A DNA stretch of 64,000 bases from Onchocerca volvulus. Its lineage: Eukaryota > Nematoda > Chromadorea > Rhabditida > Onchocercidae. Shown in pieces: positions 42,601-56,000 of this stretch; position 1 is the stretch's first letter, and each line of letters starts with the position of its first letter. The stretch spans positions 1,922,001-1,986,000 of the forward strand of contig HG738137.1 of assembly GCA_000499405.2 (NCBI GenBank), read 5' to 3'. The notes under the pieces are model-generated. The model did no database searches, was not told the origin of the DNA, and saw only the letters and a program-made list of their open reading frames with translations. Made by a program: the position numbers and the translations under genes.

Positions 42601-45600
42601 TCGCATCCGTCCATTTATCGATCAGAGATGAAAATTAAGACAACCTAAGCTTATTATGAGGCTTGATTGGAAAATTTCATGAAGGAACGGACAATTGAAG
42701 CGGAAAATTCATTTAGCATTTTTGGTTTACTGAATAAACAAGACTACTATTGATTAATATTCTGTTTGAATTTCATTTACGCTATTGTGATCTTTGACTA
42801 CTGTTTTCTTAATGAAATTTTAAATTTCAATTTCATGAATTCAATTTCTTTTATCTTTCAAAGTGAACAAGAAGATGCAAAAATTTAGCAAACCTGTTAA
42901 TTGATGATGCTTTGGTTGGATATCATCATCGTAATCAAGTGATCTTATCAGTCGAACTAAGCCACGTTCAGCGTCAATTGTGAAATATGAAGATAATTCA
43001 CGTTCCATCAATGTTTTATGCAAATAGAGATGATATAATAGTTGACCTTTGCTACGTCGTTTGTCGATTGGTTTGAAACATTTTGCGTTAATAGCAATTA
43101 TGCTGAATTATAATATTTTATAATTATTTCCTTGATTTTTGATCGATTGAAGATCATTTAATTGATCGTCTGAATAATCTAATTCACATTTTAAAATGCA
43201 GTTTTAATTTGAAAAGTTTTGCTGATTTAAAAAACTATTTTTTAATGTAAGATATGCAAAATAATCAATAATAATACCTGGAACCAATTTCAGTATCTTC
43301 ACGAACATCAACTGTATATTGCTGTTGAATAAATTGTGGTGCACGATCACCAGCATATACTTCCAATACTGCAACTTCGCTATCCTGAAAGTTGAAAATT
43401 AATTTTGAAAAAATGAAGTTCACCCAAATACAGAATTAAATAAGCTTGAAGAAATTTCAGTATCAACCGAACAGAACAAAAAATGCGGATGAATAGTCGG
43501 TTAAATATTTTCCAATATCTGGAAAATGGAGTTAAATAAATTTTATCACAATTAAAAAAGAATTCTACAAATTTTAAAAGTTTTATAATTTCAAAAAATT
43601 TTGTAAGCAAGAATAAACTGCATCAAGTAAATGTAACTTCAAGTTCATACCTGAGTAATTTCGGGATCTGTCGGTGTTCGATCTCGAGTTTGAACAAAAA
43701 TTCGATAAGTTTCACCAGGTTTGTAGTGTTTCAAAGCTGTTTGCACTGCTCCACTCACTGGATCTACTGTAAATGTTCCTCGTGCTGCAAAATAGCAATC
43801 GTGAAATTCAAAAATTCCACAAAATCAGAATTTGGAAGAAATAAATATTCTGATTCAAATTTCTCATTTTGAATTTTTCAAACCAAAAAATAAAACTTGT
43901 TTATTCATCATTTATTTCGAAAGATTATGTGATAGAAATAATTAGTAAAAGAATATTGAAAAATGAAAGTTTATTAAATTAAGACGTAATTGTTATCGTA
44001 AATGATATTATCCAAGACATTCCGTTTTCAGAATTCACCAAAAGTTCCAAAAGTTTATTTTCCTTATTGCTGAGATTTTAAATCAAAATGTAGAAATCAG
44101 TAAAGTACTATTCCCTTTTTTTTTTTTATCAGGAAAATTCGCCGTTTAATCCATATAATCAAACCAGAAACTAATGAACTTTCCAATTTTGTCAAAAGAA
44201 TTAATAAATAAGTGAAAGAACTAAGCTTTTGATTAATTCTTATCATTTCATAATCATTGTTATCATCATAATTAACTCAGTGTACTGAAGGAGTTCGTGA
44301 AGCAATTTTTTATTTTTGTTTTCAACTACGGCAAAGTTTTTTTGAGTTTTTGGTTAATTCTTATCATTGTTATAATCACTCAAAAGAATAATCACAACTA
44401 ACGTTCGGTATTGATAAGACGATATTCAACATTATCATCACCATCACCAGCTTCATCTCGAGCAACGAACTGCAACGAATTCATCAAACATTTGTCATAT
44501 TTTTCTCTTTCATTATTCAAATAATTTTAAAATTTTAGACTAAAATATTTTCAAATAACTATTCATCGAATTGTTCATTAATAAAATGTATCATATTTGT
44601 TTGAACTTGTTTTTAAACCAGTTTAATACCTTGCCATACTACTTTCTTATTTAAATCCGTTCATTTATTTTCCCTAAATCCTTTTTCTTCCTAAAAATTT
44701 CCCCTAAGTCTCTTCTTCCGTAAAATGACATGTCACATTCCTGTATCCATCGATTTTATCCTTTGAGAAATTAATAACTTCTTCATCTGTCATATAATCC
44801 AAAAACGATGAGCCAAGAATTGATGGCGATTTTATGGCCCCGAAAAAAAAAAATGAAAAAAAGCCTATTGCGGCGAAGACAAATGAAGAACATCAATCTT
44901 ATTTCGTCGTTTTTTGTGATCTTTCTGAGAGAATTTTATTCCTTGTATGAAATCGAAATGATATTGTAAAAATAGACCAATTCGACAGCAAATTTTATTA
45001 AAAATGATTTAACAAACTATTTAATTTGTTTTTTTAAGAAACAAACAAATTTCAGGAATAAGCAAATTTTTCCAATTTGAACAATCCTTTTCCTCATATT
45101 TCAGGAGCATCTCCTTTTTTCTCAAAATGACAACAAAATTCGAATATAATATTTCATAAGGTAATTTGAAATTTGGAAATACTGATATTGTATCAATTTA
45201 CTAGTAAACATAATTCGAATATTTTCTTCGGGAAAAAAAAAGAATTTAGAATTTTTTTTTTTCAAAATTCACCTGATAGATATGCATTCCAATAGGCTGA
45301 TCATATGCTACTACAGCCTGATATGGCTTTGGCCCATTTTGGAAAGCTGGCGGTTCATCCACATCCAGTATTTCAATTCTTATTAGTTGTAAACGAGCTA
45401 AAAATTGAGTGAAATATTTTTTCTGTTTTTCTACAATATTTGGAATATAAAATATTGATTGATTTACCTCATCATATAAATCAATATTCATGACAAAATG
45501 ATCGATCGTATAATCTATTTTTGTATAACTATAAAAGTTACATGTATTAAATTTTCCAAAGAGTAATGGATACATATTTCTATGGATGAGTCCTACAAAG

Positions 45601-48600
45601 AGTGACACATTTAATTTCCAAAAGACTAATTAAATTTGGTTGTTGTTATCAAGCCTAATCAGATTTCAAATTTATTTCTATTATTTGAGCTTAGTTTAGT
45701 TGGATGATTAGTAATGATGCTAATATTGATTAATACGGAGCAAATTTTGATTATTTCATTAAATCAATAATTTAATTTGTTTTGGAACATTGCAAATATC
45801 ATCTGTCTTTGAAATTCAAAATGACTAAATGCAACGAGCATAATATCTTTAAATAGTAAATTGAAATTGAAATAACAAGTATATTCTAGGCCATTATTCG
45901 CTATATTCTAAGCCAATAACATTATATTCAATCTATTCTTGGCCAATAATAATATATTTTCGGTCATTATTGGCTTAAGCTCATTTTCTGCTATATATGT
46001 CAAGAGGCAAGGCCAACTATACATTATAAAAATAAGGCCAAGTTTGGATTATTCAGCTTATTCGTTGTTACCTCTAAAAAAGGTGAAATATATTTATTAA
46101 AAGTATCTGAATTATTTAGCCGAATTGCAAAGTATACTATTAATTTAAATATATTTGTTAAAAGTATTTGATTTATTTAATCAAAGTATAAAATATTTCA
46201 TAAACTTTTTTTTTTGTTGTTTCAGATCCAAATTTAAAATGAGCCTTTTTGTTGTTAACTTTCATTTCTTTCGCCTTTCATCTAAAATGAATAGATCAAT
46301 TTCCAATACAATTATTGCAGTCTGTTGCTCGTTCATTTATCTTTCATCAATTTGCATAGCAACTTAATGAGCATTCCCAAAAGCTTAGAGCAACTGTAAT
46401 GCGATAAGCATCAAGAAGGCAAGACTCAATTAATGAATTCGATTATTCCAGAAATCTACCCGGAAATGCACAAATCTATGGAGCATGCAAGCATAAATGC
46501 AGGTCGAACTTCTAACATGCAAGCACAAATGCAAGTCGAACTTCTAACATGCAAGCACAAATGCAAGTCGAACTTAACATGCAAGCACAAATGCAAGTCG
46601 GACTTCTAACATGCAGGCTTCTAGCGTGCAGATAAATTGCAAGTTAATCTTTTACAATATAGCATTTGCTCATTAATTAAAATATTTCATATACGATCTG
46701 TTTACCCTTCACTGATTACAAATAAATTTCTGAAATTTGAATAAAGCAGCAAAAAAATATATCTCATTATTGCTTGCTTTAATTAGCAAACCTGAAATTT
46801 CCCAAAGTTACCACTATGCATCATAATTTTCGGATGATTTATTGGAAATGAAAAAACGAAATTATTTTATTTTGTCAAAACTAAATCAATCAATAAAGTA
46901 GAAAACATTAGTGAGATAATTTTTCTTCTTTAAAATAATTGTTCTTCAGAAAGAAAAATTAATGTGGAAAATTAGAAAGTTTTCTGAATAACTTTTTTTT
47001 TTAAGAAGAAAATTAACTTAAGTAGAAGTATTTGGCTCCTCAAATGGAAAATATTTTTCGAAGAAGAAAAGTATATAAGAGATATTTTTATAATTATTAT
47101 AGCATTACTCTTCAACTTTGCCAAATTAGTTGCATAATTTCGGCATATATTTGGAAAATTAACTTGACAAAAAAATTTTGGCTCTTAAAATGAGAAATAT
47201 TCTCCGAAAAAAAAAACAAGCCAAAAGACAGTGTTAATCTTTTAACTTCAATTTTAATCATTTTGTCGCAATTTTTTAATCGATTTCAATTTTAATTTAA
47301 TATAACTTAGCTTTAAAGAAATGAAATAATTTAATGCATTTTCAATTTCTTCGCCATTCTCGAGATTCTCATCTTCTAGAAAAGCAGATAATTATCAAGA
47401 ATAAGTTAGAAAGATTTAAATTGAATAGATCGAATTGCATGTGTCAACTTTAACGGATAAATGAATGAATGAATTTTACCTGTCCATGAATTCCTACCTG
47501 TTTATCAATACTATCCTCTATAACAATGGTACCTGACCCTGAACTGTAACATTCAGATAGTATAATATATGATTTATGCAAGGCCGTTTGTTTATTGCTT
47601 TGACGACGATTGGAAAAGCTCATAAAAGGAATTAAATTGAAAGAACTGGAATGGAATTAATGGATAAAAGAAATTTACCCTAATTCTTCTCAAGATCGAT
47701 TAAATAACCCTTGACCTTTGTTCGCTACTTATACACAAAAGTTTGTGATTTTGCTGAGATAATAAGGAATTATGATGATCGATCAGTTCCTATAATCCAT
47801 TTCTGCATTCATTTAAAATACGGCAATTATAAAAATAGTAGAATTGAATGAGACAAAGCAAAAGAAAATATCAAAAATAGCATCATTTCTCATCAATTGG
47901 TCATTCTTTAAAAAATTTTAATTATCTTTCTTGATCGATTAATTAATTAATTAATTAACTATTCATCTTGATAGAACGCTTTGTTATCATTTCCATTATT
48001 ATAGAGTAAAAAAAAAAAAAAAAAAAGAAAAACAAATCTCCACTGAAGTGATTTCTGGAAAGTATTTGAAAGTCATTTTATTTCTCTTATTTATCAACAA
48101 AATTATAATTTATTTTAATTAATATATTTTCAAGTTTGAATATTAATTAACCAATTCCCTCATGCTTTACTTTTATCTTCAAATTTCCCATTTCAATTTT
48201 CAAATGATCATATATCAGCAACACCCAAAATTACTTTTAGCAATGTGCAAAAGTCATTAATCAACTTTGCACAACAGCTTTTGATATAAATCGGCCAGTT
48301 TATTGGCACATTTTCCCCAATTCCTAATGAAAAGAAAGTGACTTAATTCGTTATGCAATTGTCAATTTATAAAGTGAAATTTAATTTTATAAGAAAATTT
48401 TTCGAAATTTTCTTATAAAATCAACAAATTTCATAATAAAGCATTTTTGGACCATTTTTATTGTTGGAAATTTTTGAAATTCAGAGAAGTGAAAATATGA
48501 ATAAAATTTCCAGAGAGTAGTTTTTTTTTTTTTTTCGCCTGTTTGGGAAAAATCTACGATTCAAATTGTATTTCAAATATTTTCATATTTTATGGAAACA

Positions 48601-51600
48601 AAAAAAAAGGAAAAACTGATATATAATTACAAATCTTTCTTCTTCCAAGGTATTAATTAACCTATCCCTCCGCTTAGCCCATTACATTCTTTTTTTATTT
48701 TATATAATATATAACTTTAGAGCAGCTCTCATTAGCGATTGTTGCATTCTGATGTCAGAATGGAAGAGCGGATGCAATGTGTATGTGCCCTTTGACCTTG
48801 AAGTGGTCAGTTCTAATCCAATAAATGTTCCCTGACAATCGTTAAAGGGTGTGAAAAGTGTTATATCAGCTTGGAAGGGATTATCAATCAATCGCCATCA
48901 ACAACAACAACCACCGATGCTAAGAAGTTTCAATTAAGCTCTACTCAGAAGGGGTCAGAAGGGTGGGAGCGAAGAGAATGTGATGAAAATTTAATTCTCT
49001 CAAAATTTCCAGATCAAAACAAAAATTTCCAAGTGATTATCTTCCGATAAAAAACTTCCAACACTAAAATATTTCAGTTATATCAATATGATAATTCTTA
49101 ATTATCAGTGAATAATACTATCAGGATTTCTCGGTCCAATACCAAAATTTCTCGGACTATTAACCCTAAAAAAAGTTTGTTGCGAGAAAAATGTGATTGA
49201 ATGTTAAGCTTACTTATTTTCGATGCCTATTTGAAATTTCACAGTTAATCTTTAATAAACAAATGAACGGATGATATATTTTTAGAAAAGCATCAAAACA
49301 AATTTAAAAAAAAAAAATTTCGGATTTAAACTAAGTTTTAAATTAAAAAAGTGTTTGCATTAATGGAAATGATATAAAGGGAAATAGAGATCAGTCGATA
49401 TGATAAATATAATCAGTTTAGATTTCGTTATCAAATCTTGGTTTCAGAAATTATGGAAATATGATAATGAGGAGATGATAATGATTTCAAACGCATGCAA
49501 AATATTAATGATAATTCCTGCAATGATCAAATTTTGATTGAAATAGTTATCAAATCTTTTGATTTCATTTAATTTGATTCTTTTTTTTTTCGTATTTTAT
49601 CACTCTATCTTTATATTTAATTTTAATTTCCCTTTTTTTTCGCTTTTTTCTATTCCATTTGGTCTGAAATCTTCGATATGAGAAACATATGAACAGCTGG
49701 AAATGAAGCAGAATAAGACAAAATTGAAGAGATTGGAATATTTTATGCTTCGAAAAATAGTAGAAACACTAATATTGACTAATTAGTTCTTTGTAATTAG
49801 TAAATAATAATTAGTAAATAAGCAAATTGATGAATAAACAGTAAATTAGTGAAATAATTAGTAAATTTGATGTATTCACTAAAACACTTTAAGTATTTAC
49901 TAATTGTCAGAGATGAAACTAGGAGCTATGATGCTTAAAATTTTAAAACAGCAATAAATAATATTCAAAGGAGAAAAGAATCTGTAAGCAATTAACAATT
50001 AGACTTAATTTGCATAAATTCGAAATACAAATTATTTATATTTGTACTACTTCCAATCCTACACGAGTTCGTTCATGATGTTGAATTGAGGCCAAAGTAA
50101 TTCCTGGATATTGGAAAGTCCCGATTTCCCATTTCCCTTCTCGATTCATTAGTATCATCAAGCAAATACGAATAATTAAGCCTAATCTTTTCTATGGCTT
50201 GCTAATTATCAATTATTTAATTTTCGATTCTATTCAAAGAATGATAAATAAAAAGTAGTTTTGTTTGGATATCTTAATGAGAAGATAATTGGAAATGAAT
50301 AATATATCGAAGTGAAATATTAAATCACTTATTTATTGCATAAATATTACTTATGCAAATTTTCAAAAATGAATAAAAAAGGAAAAAGAAGAAAAGAGAA
50401 AGAAAGAGAAAGCGATTAAAAGGTCGAATTTGAGAAAAATTGCTCGGATCGATTGTTTACTTACAAATCAACTTCTTATGCTCATTAATCAATTCCTTTC
50501 CTTCTTGCCATTCCTTATTTCATTCTTTTATCTGCTCAATTTTACTTATTTACTTTATTAATTGTTTATTTTCGGAAAATAAAATTTTAAGTTTTGCATT
50601 GCTCATCCTTTTGGAAACTAAAATTTAATCTCTGTTAACATTCCCCTTATGTTTCAATGAATAGTAAAAATCTTTTGTGCGCGGAAAATAATGCGACATT
50701 TGGACATTTTTATTCTACGATATTTGCGACATTATATTTGCGATATTTGCCACCTTTGCACGCAATATTCAATTAAGTGTCCGAGAAAAATGATTAGGTG
50801 TCGTTTTCAATGACAATGTGCTCGACGACACCTGCCCATCAATCGGTTTCCGGCCTTCCTCATCATCATCGTAACCTGCCTAGCCAACAATCGTAGATTT
50901 ACCCAATCTTTTTCAAGGAATATTAGTGTGATGCAAATTTGGATTATTCAAATTTTAATTGACACTTAAACTTTGATCTCATTGCAACTTACAGTAAAAG
51001 CTTTCTGATCCATTACAGCAATTGTCATCCATTACAGTCATAAATTACACCATTAAAGATCACTTTTACTGCAACAATTAAGGATTGTTTACTGATTCCA
51101 CTATTATTTGACCTCAGAAATGGTTACTGACAATAATGATTGAATCAAACTGATCGCTTTTTTCAGTAAACTGCCGAAAAGTCCATCATCATCCATTTGG
51201 CTACTATTGGTCAAACTTTGACTGTCCCATTAGTCTGGACATCTCATTAATCATCAAATTTTATCAATTTCCAAGTTTCGTTACCATTACGTCAATGTCA
51301 ATAACATATTGCAAATGCTTTTTGAATTCATTTTTTGTCCAAAAATTCCCAAATAATAGTAGCAAATTTAAAATTAATATTTAAATTCGAAATTTCAAAC
51401 TTAAATTTTGGTTTAACCATTACAAAAAAAAAAGAATTTCCGTGTGGCCCAGATGCAATAAATATATTTCAGATAGTTTGATTCTCGATTCATCATTCTT
51501 CCCTTTTCTGATTCTCAGCACAGAATCCATTAAGTACTTCAGAATATGCATTGAAGCAAAAATGATTTCATTGTTGCAACCAAATAGCTTCTTGCAGAAT

Positions 51601-52968
51601 GCATGCACTTAAGTGTTGTTAGTTAAGTGCTGCAAACTGCAAGACAATGCAGTGTGCATGATGAAGCACGCAAAAATGCAACTTACAACATGTTTGATAA
51701 GAGTAAATTTAGATCAAATTAAAATAGCTAAATAAAGACAAATCTCACTTATTCATTGAATTTGCCCCAAAAAGTATATTCAATTCCCGAGTGAGAATTT
51801 GTCATTTCAGTCTTCAAACTTCCCATGGGATTTATAAGTTTCATTAAATTAAAAGAAGCATTTCAGATTTCTTTCATTAATGAATTTATCTGTTGCAATA
51901 ATCTCTTTTTTTCCTGAGCCAGAACTTTATTCGGCCTAGTTGGCACTCTAACTTATTTCAACCTCAAGAATTTTCTTAAGTTGGCCGTCAAAAATCAAAA
52001 GCTTTGTTAAGTTTGGCCGGCAATTAATTACATTAGATAATCAAGATTAAAATTAGTGATAATTAATCAGAAATTCAATGCAAAATGTGCAAAAATTCAT
52101 TACAATTTAGTTGGAGAAAATAACTGTGAAAAAATTTTAAAATCTAAGCTAGTTTATATGATTTGATGAGAAATATAACTTTCTCTATACATTCCCAATC
52201 TTTATATTAAATTTATCAAATTAAATTTTTAAAAAATTTTTTAATGCTTAATTTTTTTTAATCTAAAAATTACCATTTTGCATTAAATTTTTCAAAATTT
52301 TAAAAATTTTATCTAACGAATTCAGCTAAGTTGATCAAATTTTGTTCTAACAATATTGATTTCAGGCAGCATTCAAAATAGTATTTCCTTAGCCAAGATT
52401 TTAATTTTAATTGAGTATTCAAGCCCAAAAATTGGGAAGAGTATAGTTAGAAAAACGAAATTAAACTTAGTTTGAGCAAGTTTGAGCAAAAGGAATTTCA
52501 GGTGAGTGAGAATTTGTTGAAAACAAACTTAATTTGAGCAAGCTGATAAATATACCACTAAAAATAGCTTTGCTATTCAAATATTACTTTTGTACGTACT
52601 TTAAAACAGTTGTGAAAAAAAATTGTAAAATCCAAGTTAACCTGCATGTTAATTTGAATGTAGTACTGTAGCTTTTCAACTTCAATAGTTATTCATTTCT
52701 AAGAATCACTACAGTAATTGAGTTACAGTATGGAAAAGTAAGTAAATGTGGGATGATCTGAGTAACAGCTGTGTTGATAAATCAATTGGACACCTCCAAC
52801 CGCGAACACCTGTTCTTGATCTGTCCAACTTCTGTCTGTTTAATCATCTCCTCCAGATATTTATATATACTTCGACACGAATGCAGCTATACTTGCAGAA
52901 ATTAATTTAAATTTGTAGCACTCAGCTGCCAAGTCATAACAACAATAAAAACACGAAAGAATAGTAAA

Positions 52969-53033
<65 letters not shown>

Positions 53034-56000
53034 TTAATATTAAAATAATAATAAATTGTATATTTCAGATGACAATTTCCTGTCAGAATCTTTCAAATCA
53101 AGCATATCAAAGTGTCACATATCTTAACTTAACGAAGCATTTAAATTAGAATTAGCGCAAGAAGCGTAATACAGCATTTAAAATTGATTTTCCAAAATTC
53201 ATTGACTTCCAATTAATAACTTAAGAAAATTAAATTTAATTTTGAGAAATGTTACATATCAATCTTCAGGATTTGCATATTTCGATTTATAAAATTCGAA
53301 AAAAAGAATTGAAAATATCTCGTAAACTTCGCTTTAAAAAAGGAAAAAAAAATTTCGATTTTTCCAGAAAAATTTTCTTCCATTTTCTTTCTATTATTAT
53401 TTTTTTTTTACTTCAAGAAAAAATTGTTAAGTTTAGATAACACGTGAAATCTGTTTTTTTCCTTTTTGAATTACTAAGTTCGAAATTTTTTGATGTTTGT
53501 GAAAAAAAGCAAATTGATTTTTTTTTCTCCTAAAAAAAAGCAATTTGCTTTTTTCGTTCCTCATTTTTTACGAGTCAAATTCTGACTATTAAATTGATTT
53601 TTTTTTTGACCAATTTAATGACCAGAATTTGAATTTTTATGCCATTTTCCATTTTATTATTTTTATTTCAATCTCGTCTGCTGAATAATGAAAATTGAGT
53701 TATTATTTTAATAAAATACTAGAAATGACTACTTTGCTTTTTAGCACAAGCTAGCAATTTCAAGTTGAATTGATTCAATATAATAAGCGAAAATTATCCA
53801 GGCCATAAAATGACTATAAGAATGAAAGAATTTGATCGGAGACATTTGCAATGATGCTTTCCAAGATAACTGCTAATTAACTTGGCTAATTAATGCAGAC
53901 TGGCTATTTTAAAAGATATTTTCAACAGAATTGCAAAAATCAAAGATTAATGTATTACTCATTTTTTGGCTGGTAAGTTTTAGAGGAGTTTAAAAATCGA
54001 AAAGTTTGAAAAGGATTAAAAGAGTCAAAGTTCTTAGTTCATACCTTTCATAATATTAATTTCCGAAAATAAACAAAATGAATTGTTAGTGGAAAATAAA
54101 TCGATGTTGAATAATAGAGTGGTAGTTTGAATAAAATAGTGGTCAAAGGGTCAGCTACGAAAATTAAATGACGGCCAACCTTTGAACAGGCCGCTAATCT
54201 GTACAGCTGCTTGATGAAATGTTTCGAATTCATAATTTAGCGGTTTGATCAGTTCGATTAATCCATTACCATGTATTCGGAGATAATCCGTCGTTGTTGG
54301 TGCAAAGACAACCTTTTCGTCCGAATCAAGGCTTATTTTCTGATGATTTTACAAATTCGAATTCAAGCATAGAAAATAATTTTTTTGATAAATAATCTAT
54401 TTTCGAAACTAAGAAAATTGTAGTTTGAAGTTTAATATTTAGACATTTTTTTTTTTGAATAATTAATCCAAATAGTCACGATTTAATTTAAATTACAATA
54501 TTACAACTGAGAATTTCAACTCGAAGTAATTTTCGAATGTAGCAGAAATATGAAAATTCATTTTTCAGAGCCCAAATTATTGTTCAATATACTTTATTAA
54601 AATTCAATTCAATTCATTGATTTTATAAAATTAATAAAAATTCGAATAGAAAAGTAAAAACCTTTTCTAATAATCCAATTGGATGATTTTCTTTCAATGT
54701 TAACACAATATCATCATTGCCAAAATCTCTTCTATTCCGTCGAAGATGTGAAAATTTAGTTTTAAACCTTTTGAACTGTCGTTTTGGATCTGTTCGTGGA
54801 CCAACCAAAATTCGAACATTAGCACGAGCTTCCTTTAAATCAATACTTCTTGGTCTTTGCAATTTAAATATTTCATTTCATCAATTTCATTCTCTTTTCA
54901 AGGACTTTTTAGTCCTAAGGTTTTAGAAGAATTTATTAATTATTAATACATTTGAAATAACAGCCCAATTCTGGGCCATAAACCAATGAATCAAAAATCA
55001 AATATGTATTATTCAACTTTGAAATTTCAAAATAAACAGTTAAAATATATCGTTTTACACTACACCTTTCTCACTTACCTGTGCAAATGAATCAGTAGCA
55101 ACAACATCAAAAGTATATTTGCCATCCGGTATACTGTAACGACTGAATATATCACCGGAAAAAGGTGTAACATCGAATGGAGCATTTTCCGGCTCAATTC
55201 GATATACAACAGCTCCTTTCGAAGTTCTAAAATAATTAAAATTTCTTTTTTTTTTCCTTTTTTTTTTTTTTTTTTTTAAGAATCCGTACGGCAATGAAGA
55301 AATCATCAGTCTATCAGAATCTATTTTCTTCTTAATCTAATTTACTTCTTTATTCGAATTCTAATGGATCGATAGATGGATTAATTTATTTTCTCAGCAA
55401 CAACAACTGTTCGCAATATCATTTTTCCTAATGACCTCCATCGATGAGAGGTCATTAAGTTTTGAATAGGTCACTAAGTTTTAGTAATTTAATACCTGAA
55501 TTATTCCTGATCAATTGAAGAATAGGAATATTTATTTTTTATATCTCTGGTGTGAAAAATCATAAACAATGCACTATTTTTCTATCTGTTTAGTTGTCTG
55601 TTATCTTATTTTTTTATTTACAAAAGAAGTAATAATAATTTAAATGAATGAAATTTTGACAATCGAAGATAAGCGAAAATATTTGTTGATTATTTTCGAT
55701 ATTTTTGATAAGTTAATAACTTTTCTGATAATTAATATTATTTCTGATAATCAATAACCCCGTATATTCTGAATAATTGATAACAGATTATTCCTGATGA
55801 TTAATAATTTTTAGCAATGTTTTTTCTTCATTTGGATTAATAATTTTTTGAATATGTTAATTTTTTTTTTTTTGACTTGCAATAAAAAAGAAATTCTTCC
55901 AGAAATAGCAGAAATTGTCAAAATAGCTTGCAAATTTTATTTGAAATTTTCCTTTCAAAATTTGAATTTGCATATGAATTGTATGGAAAAATATTTTTGA

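Larger units (their letters stand above)
45398..54179 (-). other. Intron 8 (8.8 kb)
   Basis: Exons 8 and 9 join in phase 1 across it (LFK-ARLQLI). It contains a 32-bp repeat (46484-46640), GC-richer patches near 48720-48900 and 50800-50900, an E-box cluster with a TATA-like stretch (52766-52928) and a TAA microsatellite (52967-53033). Open frames in it are AT-rich and lack cadherin or other recognisable motifs. Confidence 0.8.

Noticed and set aside
47492..47545. Exon-like piece in intron 8: TTACAG acceptor, open frame [15 protein letters not shown]..., CAG/GTAAAA donor
   Set aside because: Its phases (in 2, out 0) do not fit exon 8 (out 1) and exon 9 (in 1). Those two join directly into a normal EC strand and linker.
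48700..48891. 63-codon minus-strand frame in a GC-richer patch
   Set aside because: No motif, and no exon is needed there by phase. Kept only as a possible regulatory patch.
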